Source: Ancylomarina salipaludis (lineage in GTDB: Bacteria; Bacteroidota; Bacteroidia; Bacteroidales; Marinifilaceae). From it: a DNA stretch of 64,000 nucleotides. The position numbers and the translations under genes are program-made. The stretch is taken from NCBI RefSeq assembly GCF_004122035.1, contig NZ_SAXA01000007.1:169566-233565 (forward strand), read 5' to 3'. This document shows, piece after piece, positions 56,452 through 64,000 of the stretch (the stretch's first letter is position 1; each line of letters starts with the position of its first letter). The notes below the pieces were generated by a model. It was not told where the DNA came from. It did not search any database and saw nothing but the letters and a program-made list of their open reading frames with translations.

Positions 56452-57492
56452 ATGAACATACTCGACAATTGGAAATGGGAAGCACCCAAAGACTGGTTAA
56501 AAATAAAAACCATCGACCTGCACACCGGAGGCGAACCCTTACGCGTATTCACCCATGGCTTGCCAGAGATCAAAGGCAATACCATACTTGAAAAGCGTCG
56601 CTACTTTCGTGATAATTTTGATTACATCCGTACCGGAACTATGTGGGAACCCCGTGGACATGCTGATATGTACGGGGCAATCATTACTGAAGCCACTACT
56701 GAAGATGGAGACTTCGGCACTTTCTTCTTACACAACGAAGGTTACAGTACCATGTGCGGTCATGCCATGATTGCACTAATTACACTGGTTCTGGATACAG
56801 GTATGATTGTTCGCGAGGAAAACGATCCCATCATCCGCATCGATGCTCCTCCGGGAAGAATCACTTGTCAGGCTTTCAGAGAAAAGGGTAAAGTACAACG
56901 CGTTTCTTTTCAAAATGTTCCCTCATTTATGGCTTTGAGAGATCAAATTGTCAACGTCCCCAAATTAGGCAAAATTAAATTTGACTTGGCTTATGGAGGC
57001 GCTTTTTATGCTTATGTACAAGTTGAAGATTTGGGTTTAAATCTGGATGAATCAGATTATAATAAGCTAATTGACTATGGCCGTAAAATCAAATATGCCG
57101 TCATGGATCAATTCGAAGTAAAACATCCCTTTGAAGAAGACCTAAGCTTTTTATATGGAACAATCTTTATTGGAGAAGCGAACGATCCCAAGCATCACTC
57201 ACGCAATGTCTGCATTTTTGCCGAAGGTGAGGTCGATCGTTCTCCAACCGGATCAGGCGTGAGTGCCCGAGCAGCTATCCATTATGCTAAAGGAGAACTG
57301 AAAGAGAATGAGGAAATCACAATCGAGAGTATTTTAGGCAGCACCATGACCGTAAAAGTTGTGAAAACATGTGAATATGGCAATCATCAGGCCGTCATTC
57401 CGGAAGTGAGTGGCACGGCCTCGATAACAGGCCAAAACGAATTTTATTTCGACCCCAATGATCCTCTAAAGGATGGGTTTATTTTTAGATAA
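56452..57492 (+). CDS. Proline-racemase family, probable trans-3-hydroxy-L-proline dehydratase
   Basis: 346 residues. The family fold starts IDLHTGGEPLRVF; the first catalytic position is Cys102 in STMCGHAM. The second catalytic position, which is Cys in proline racemase and 4-hydroxyproline epimerase (DRSPCGTG), is Thr266 here (DRSPTGSG). The Cys/Thr pair is the mark of trans-3-hydroxy-L-proline dehydratases such as human L3HYPDH. The product, pyrroline-2-carboxylate, is the substrate of the reductase encoded just upstream, giving a two-step route to L-proline. Confidence 0.88.
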   Translation: MNILDNWKWEAPKDWLKIKTIDLHTGGEPLRVFTHGLPEIKGNTILEKRRYFRDNFDYIRTGTMWEPRGHADMYGAIITEATTEDGDFGTFFLHNEGYSTMCGHAMIALITLVLDTGMIVREENDPIIRIDAPPGRITCQAFREKGKVQRVSFQNVPSFMALRDQIVNVPKLGKIKFDLAYGGAFYAYVQVEDLGLNLDESDYNKLIDYGRKIKYAVMDQFEVKHPFEEDLSFLYGTIFIGEANDPKHHSRNVCIFAEGEVDRSPTGSGVSARAAIHYAKGELKENEEITIESILGSTMTVKVVKTCEYGNHQAVIPEVSGTASITGQNEFYFDPNDPLKDGFIFR

Positions 57493-57513
57493 GACAACAA
57501 CAACCATGAAAAT

Positions 57514-57603
57514 AGAAAACCTGTAAGCTGAGTCAAAAGAATTATATAAGATTCACCTTATTTGCAGTAAGCCTTAGACTTTAGCTGTCAGGTTTTCTTT
57601 TTG
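57514..57603 (+). terminator. Long-loop terminator after the dehydratase gene
   Basis: AGAAAACCTG (57514-57523) and CAGGTTTTCT (57589-57598) form a perfect 10-bp stem with a 65-base loop that has some further pairing, followed by TTTTT. Confidence 0.6.
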
Positions 57604-57628
57604 ATAAAAAACTCTAAATTGAAATCAT

Positions 57629-58939
57629 ATGAAAATCAAAAAACTCAAATATTTATTAGTCATCGCTGCCATAGGGCTTGTGACAGCCTGCCAAACACAG
57701 CCCAAAGATCTACTCACACAACTTAGCGAACTACCGAATGTAAGTGTCGAAAAAATAGTCGGCGATACCACTTTCAATGACTATTACGAAATGTGGTTCA
57801 CACAGCCCATCGATCACGAAAATCCAAAACTCGGTACTTTTAAGCAAAGAGTTCTTCTGGGACACCGCGATCTTTCTAAACCCATGGTTGTTGAGATTCA
57901 GGGCTATAATATCTGGACTGAAAAAGCCGGAGAACTCAGTAAACTAATCGATGCCAACCAATTGACCATTGAACATCGCTACTTCAAACAATCAAGACCT
58001 GATAGCTTGCAATGGGACAAGCTTACCATCAAACAAGCTGCAGCCGACCAACATGCTGTCATTCAAGCCTTGAAAAAGATCTATAAAAACAAATGGATCT
58101 CAACAGGTATCAGCAAAGGCGGGCAAACAACCATTTATCATCGTTTTTTCTATCCCGATGATGTGGATGTGAGTGTGCCTTATGTGGCTCCGATGAACCT
58201 CAGCCGCGAAGATGAAAGAATACACAAACATCTGGCAAGCGTAGGAGATGAATTGACTCGAAAAAAAATCAAAGATTTTCAGATTGCGTGTTTCGAAAAG
58301 AAAGCCGAGCTAATACCATTACTCGAACAACTTGCTCTAGATAAAGATTACCAATTTTCGATAGGACTTGAGAAGGCTCTGGACCTGAATATTCTTGAAT
58401 ATTCTTTTTCCTTTTGGCAATGGGGTAATACCAATTCCGATGAAATCCCGGGATCGGATGCCAGTGCTGAAGAACTATTCCAGCACTTGACCAAAACGTC
58501 ATCATTTAGCTTCTTCGAAGATAAAGATATCATTAAACAACAACCCTTTTTCTATCAGGCACTAACCGAAATTGGTATGTACAGCTACGAAGTTTCACCT
58601 TTTGCAAAATACCTCAACGCCCCAAAGAATTTAACTTTCGATTTTACTTTGCCCAAAGGTGTTGAAGGAGCTTTCATGCCGGAATCGATGCTGGCTGTCA
58701 ACCATTGGCTACAAACTGATGCTGATAAAATGCTATGCATCTATGGTGAATACGATACATGGTCAGCAACTCAAGTGGATTTAAACGGTAATGACAAATG
58801 CAAGAAATTCATCAATCCTGCAGGAGCACACAGTACCCGAATTAAAAGCTTTCCTCCTGAAATGCAAAAAGAAATTGTGAAAGCGCTGGAAACCTGGTTG
58901 AAAATGGATATTGACGAAGAAAAATTAATCCGTAACTAA
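57629..58939 (+). CDS. S37-family prolyl tri/tetrapeptidyl aminopeptidase, lipoprotein
   Basis: 436 residues. Lipobox VTAC (Cys21), so envelope-anchored. MWFTQPIDHENPKLGTFKQRVLLGHRD is the PS-10 (S37) start. The nucleophile is Ser162 (STGISKGGQT), with Asp376 (GEYDTWSATQ) and His401 (GAHSTRI) completing the triad. Streptomyces members release tri- and tetrapeptides with proline at the cleavage point. It starts a sub-cluster with the C69 dipeptidase 59 bp downstream. Confidence 0.9.
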   Translation: MKIKKLKYLLVIAAIGLVTACQTQPKDLLTQLSELPNVSVEKIVGDTTFNDYYEMWFTQPIDHENPKLGTFKQRVLLGHRDLSKPMVVEIQGYNIWTEKAGELSKLIDANQLTIEHRYFKQSRPDSLQWDKLTIKQAAADQHAVIQALKKIYKNKWISTGISKGGQTTIYHRFFYPDDVDVSVPYVAPMNLSREDERIHKHLASVGDELTRKKIKDFQIACFEKKAELIPLLEQLALDKDYQFSIGLEKALDLNILEYSFSFWQWGNTNSDEIPGSDASAEELFQHLTKTSSFSFFEDKDIIKQQPFFYQALTEIGMYSYEVSPFAKYLNAPKNLTFDFTLPKGVEGAFMPESMLAVNHWLQTDADKMLCIYGEYDTWSATQVDLNGNDKCKKFINPAGAHSTRIKSFPPEMQKEIVKALETWLKMDIDEEKLIRN

Positions 58940-58998
58940 ATAAAATTATTCTCTGTTTTCGATTATCAGTTTTCCGACAACAGAAAACAATAAGATAT

Positions 58999-60630
58999 AT
59001 GAAAAAGCTACTCATTCTACTAGGCCTCATCAGCCTGATAACAGGACAAAATACAAAGGCATGTACCGATATTGTCGCAGGCAAAAAGGCAACGGTTGAC
59101 GGTTCGGTGATTACCTCCCACACCTATGGGGGGAACGATACACGAATTCGTGTTGTACACGGGCAAAAATTTCCGTCTGGAAGCATGTGCCCCGTTTATT
59201 ACGGCATCCAGGAAATTAATGGAGCTTTGGATAATTACGGAGAGATTATTGGACAAATTCCACAAGTAGAACAAACCTACACCTACTTTCATTCAGCCTA
59301 TTCGCACATGAACGAACATCAGCTGGCTATTGCTGAAAGTACTCTGAGTCAAAAACCGGAATTGCAGGTTGACAGAGAAACGGGCAAACAAATTATGACT
59401 GTAGAACAAGCTATGATTTTTGCCTTGCAGCGCTGCAAAACAGCTCGCGAAGCTATCAAATTCATTACCTCACTGATGGACAAATATGGATTTTTACCTT
59501 CTTGTGGTCCCGAATCTGAAGCGCTTTGTATTGCCGACCCCAATGAAGTTTGGGTACTCGAAATTGTAGCTGTTGGTCAAAACTGGACGCCTGAATCTGG
59601 AAAAGCGGGTGCCATTTGGGCCGCACAACGTGTACCGGACGATCACATTGCCATTGTCCCCAACTGGAGTATTATTAAGGAGATCGATCTTTCAAAACCG
59701 GAATGGTTTATGGCATCAGACAACTACAAGCAAGTAGCCATTGATCATGGTTGGTATAAAGAAAATTCAGGCAAACCCTTTATTTGGCAGGAAGCCTACA
59801 GCCCCTGTTTTCGCGAATGGGCAAGCGGTCGTTTCTGGTTATTCTACAGCACTTTTGCACCCAATTTAAAGCAATGGCCTGACCGTAGCTTGAGTGATCC
59901 TTACAAGGGGCAGGATGCCTACCACCAATATGTCGAGGATGTTTCACTCTACCCTTTTTCAGTAAAACCTGAGAAGAAAATCTCCGTACAGGACATTATG
60001 GCTTTTCAACGATCAACATTCGAAGGAACCATTTACGATAAAACTTCAGATCCGGATTGGTATGTCCCAAACAAGGACGGAAAACTTGTGAAGAGCCCCT
60101 TAACAACACCTTTCCCAACCACAGCCATGCGCGAATTACTGGATATTACAAATCGTCGAAATGTATCGAAAGGAAATTATGGGATGATCTGTCAGTTGCG
60201 ATCGTGGTTACCTGATGCCATAGGTGGGGTTTACTGGGTTTTTCAGGATAATCAGTTCACATCTCCTTATGTGCCCATCTATGCAGGCACACAGAAAATC
60301 CACGAATCATATAAGAATTACAATCCCGACCAATACGATCCAACATCGGCACGCTGGGCTATCGACTTTGTGGATAACCTAATGTATTTGCGCTGGCAGG
60401 ATGCCGTAAAAGATATGCAAATGTATCGCGACCCTTTTCAACAAAGCCTCTTCGACAATATGGAAGCCATTGATGAAAAAGCGACTGCCTTATACAATAA
60501 AAACCCTAAAAAGGCTAAGGCATTCCTGACTCAAAAAAGCAATGAAAATATGCAAGCTGTGGTAGATTTGTTCACGAAAATCAGGAATATCCTCATTACA
60601 AAATACACCAATAACAAACAAGGAAGCTAA
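58999..60630 (+). CDS. C69-family dipeptidase
   Basis: 543 residues. Signal peptide about 1-21, after which Cys22 (KACTDIVAGKKATVDGSVITSHT) becomes the N-terminal nucleophile, as in Lactobacillus PepD-type Ntn-hydrolases. PSCGPESEALCIADPNEVWVLEIV and the YGMICQLRSWLPDAIGG region are also typical. It cleaves a broad range of dipeptides, here probably in the periplasm. It follows the S37 aminopeptidase and would finish its peptide products. Confidence 0.9.
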   Translation: MKKLLILLGLISLITGQNTKACTDIVAGKKATVDGSVITSHTYGGNDTRIRVVHGQKFPSGSMCPVYYGIQEINGALDNYGEIIGQIPQVEQTYTYFHSAYSHMNEHQLAIAESTLSQKPELQVDRETGKQIMTVEQAMIFALQRCKTAREAIKFITSLMDKYGFLPSCGPESEALCIADPNEVWVLEIVAVGQNWTPESGKAGAIWAAQRVPDDHIAIVPNWSIIKEIDLSKPEWFMASDNYKQVAIDHGWYKENSGKPFIWQEAYSPCFREWASGRFWLFYSTFAPNLKQWPDRSLSDPYKGQDAYHQYVEDVSLYPFSVKPEKKISVQDIMAFQRSTFEGTIYDKTSDPDWYVPNKDGKLVKSPLTTPFPTTAMRELLDITNRRNVSKGNYGMICQLRSWLPDAIGGVYWVFQDNQFTSPYVPIYAGTQKIHESYKNYNPDQYDPTSARWAIDFVDNLMYLRWQDAVKDMQMYRDPFQQSLFDNMEAIDEKATALYNKNPKKAKAFLTQKSNENMQAVVDLFTKIRNILITKYTNNKQGS

Positions 60631-60670
60631 ACCATTCATCAGAAACAATTAATGATTAGCAATTACGTAC

Positions 60671-60690
60671 AGACGCACAATTGTGCGTCT
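60671..60690. repeat. Perfect 20-bp palindrome
   Basis: AGACGCACAATTGTGCGTCT, ten perfect pairs with no loop, in the 102-bp gap before the beta-galactosidase gene. It is GC-richer than its surroundings. Short palindromes of this GACGCA...TGCGTC type are dispersed in other Bacteroidota by my recollection. It could act as a terminator-like hairpin or a dispersed repeat. Confidence 0.6.
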
Positions 60691-60705
60691 CAACCTAAGA
60701 ACTAA

Positions 60706-63873
<3,168 letters not shown>

Positions 63874-63876
<3 letters not shown>

Positions 63877-64000
63877 AGTTGCTACATTTATACGGACAGT
63901 GAGTTAAGATATAGAATATTAATAATTTATATCTTAGATTATGGAAAAAGAAAGACGAAAATTTAGTAGAGAGTTTAAATTGAATGCTGTTGAGTTAAGT
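63874..64000 (+). mobile_element. IS3-family insertion sequence, left end (truncated by window)
   Basis: The element seems to begin TGAAGTTGCTACATTTATAC and then GGACAG, the TG...CGGAC pattern of IS3-family (IS150-like) ends. A perfect 9-bp stem TAAGATATA/TATATCTTA (63905-63936) sits just before the transposase start, as IS elements often have to block read-through expression. The right end lies beyond the window. Confidence 0.65.
63941..64000 (+). CDS. IS3-family transposase OrfA, N-terminal fragment
   Basis: Twenty codons run off the end of the window: MEKERRKFSREFKLNAVELS. RRKFSREFKLNAV is the start of the HTH_Tnp_1 domain found in OrfA proteins of IS3-family elements. The start codon lies 4 bp after a hairpin. 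Confidence 0.8.
   Translation, partial: MEKERRKFSREFKLNAVELS

Overview
The window reads as the chromosome of a Bacteroidota bacterium, probably an anaerobic or facultative marine or gut type near the Marinilabiliales/Marinifilaceae; the genus is only a guess. The evidence is two SusC/SusD pairs, a hybrid two-component regulator of the Bacteroidota type, an AT-rich sequence, A-rich leaders with few Shine-Dalgarno sites, and several promoters matching the Bacteroidota consensus TTTG-N19-TAnnTTTG.

Layout. 1-3.98 kb: housekeeping genes (tail of a sensor kinase, DUF1697, YwbE, beta-carbonic anhydrase, BrnQ, a double ABM-domain protein). 4.16-11.1 kb: a seven-gene efflux operon (TetR, TolC, HlyD-type adaptor, two ABC ATPases, two permeases) like E. 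coli cecR-ybhGFSR plus its own outer-membrane channel, with four copies of a TetR-type palindrome around its promoter. 11.2-14.7 kb: an NlpC/P60 lipoprotein, a family 2 glycosyltransferase, a 521-bp inverted-repeat-bounded element, and three tRNA-Arg(ACG) genes separated by spacers that contain tRNA fragments. 14.9-18.3 kb: an AsmA-like protein and a pentapeptide-repeat protein. 18.5-24.8 kb: the Leloir galactose cluster (Na+/sugar symporter, galT, galK, GntR-type regulator, galM). 25-30.3 kb: a membrane-bound spermidine-synthase-like protein, an SDR/DUF2867 protein, a small membrane ORF and a secreted HExxH protein.

30.4-47.3 kb: a SusCD-type locus transcribed away from a hybrid two-component regulator. 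It has SusC, SusD, a discoidin lipoprotein and two DUF5077-DUF3472 lipoproteins, but no recognisable glycoside hydrolase. It ends with a fusion of a four-haem NapC/NirT-like cytochrome to a SUMF1/FGE-like domain, 14 bp upstream of a Gfo/Idh/MocA oxidoreductase with a twin-arginine-like signal.

47.3-63.9 kb: a second SusCD pair, a split LysO lysine exporter, an Xaa-Pro aminopeptidase, a pyrroline-2-carboxylate reductase-type enzyme, a trans-3-hydroxy-L-proline dehydratase-type enzyme, an S37 prolyl aminopeptidase, a C69 dipeptidase and a GH2 beta-galactosidase. Together these suggest uptake and breakdown of proline-rich, possibly collagen-like, peptides. An IS3-family element begins exactly at the beta-galactosidase stop codon and runs off the end.

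The strongest regulatory observation joins distant parts: a 20-bp direct-repeat site in the galK leader recurs with 18/20 identity upstream of the second susC, and a degraded copy lies upstream of the GntR gene. In the last two the site is exactly 8 bp from an identical TATATTTG -7 box. The galactose regulator therefore probably also controls the 47.8-kb SusCD unit.
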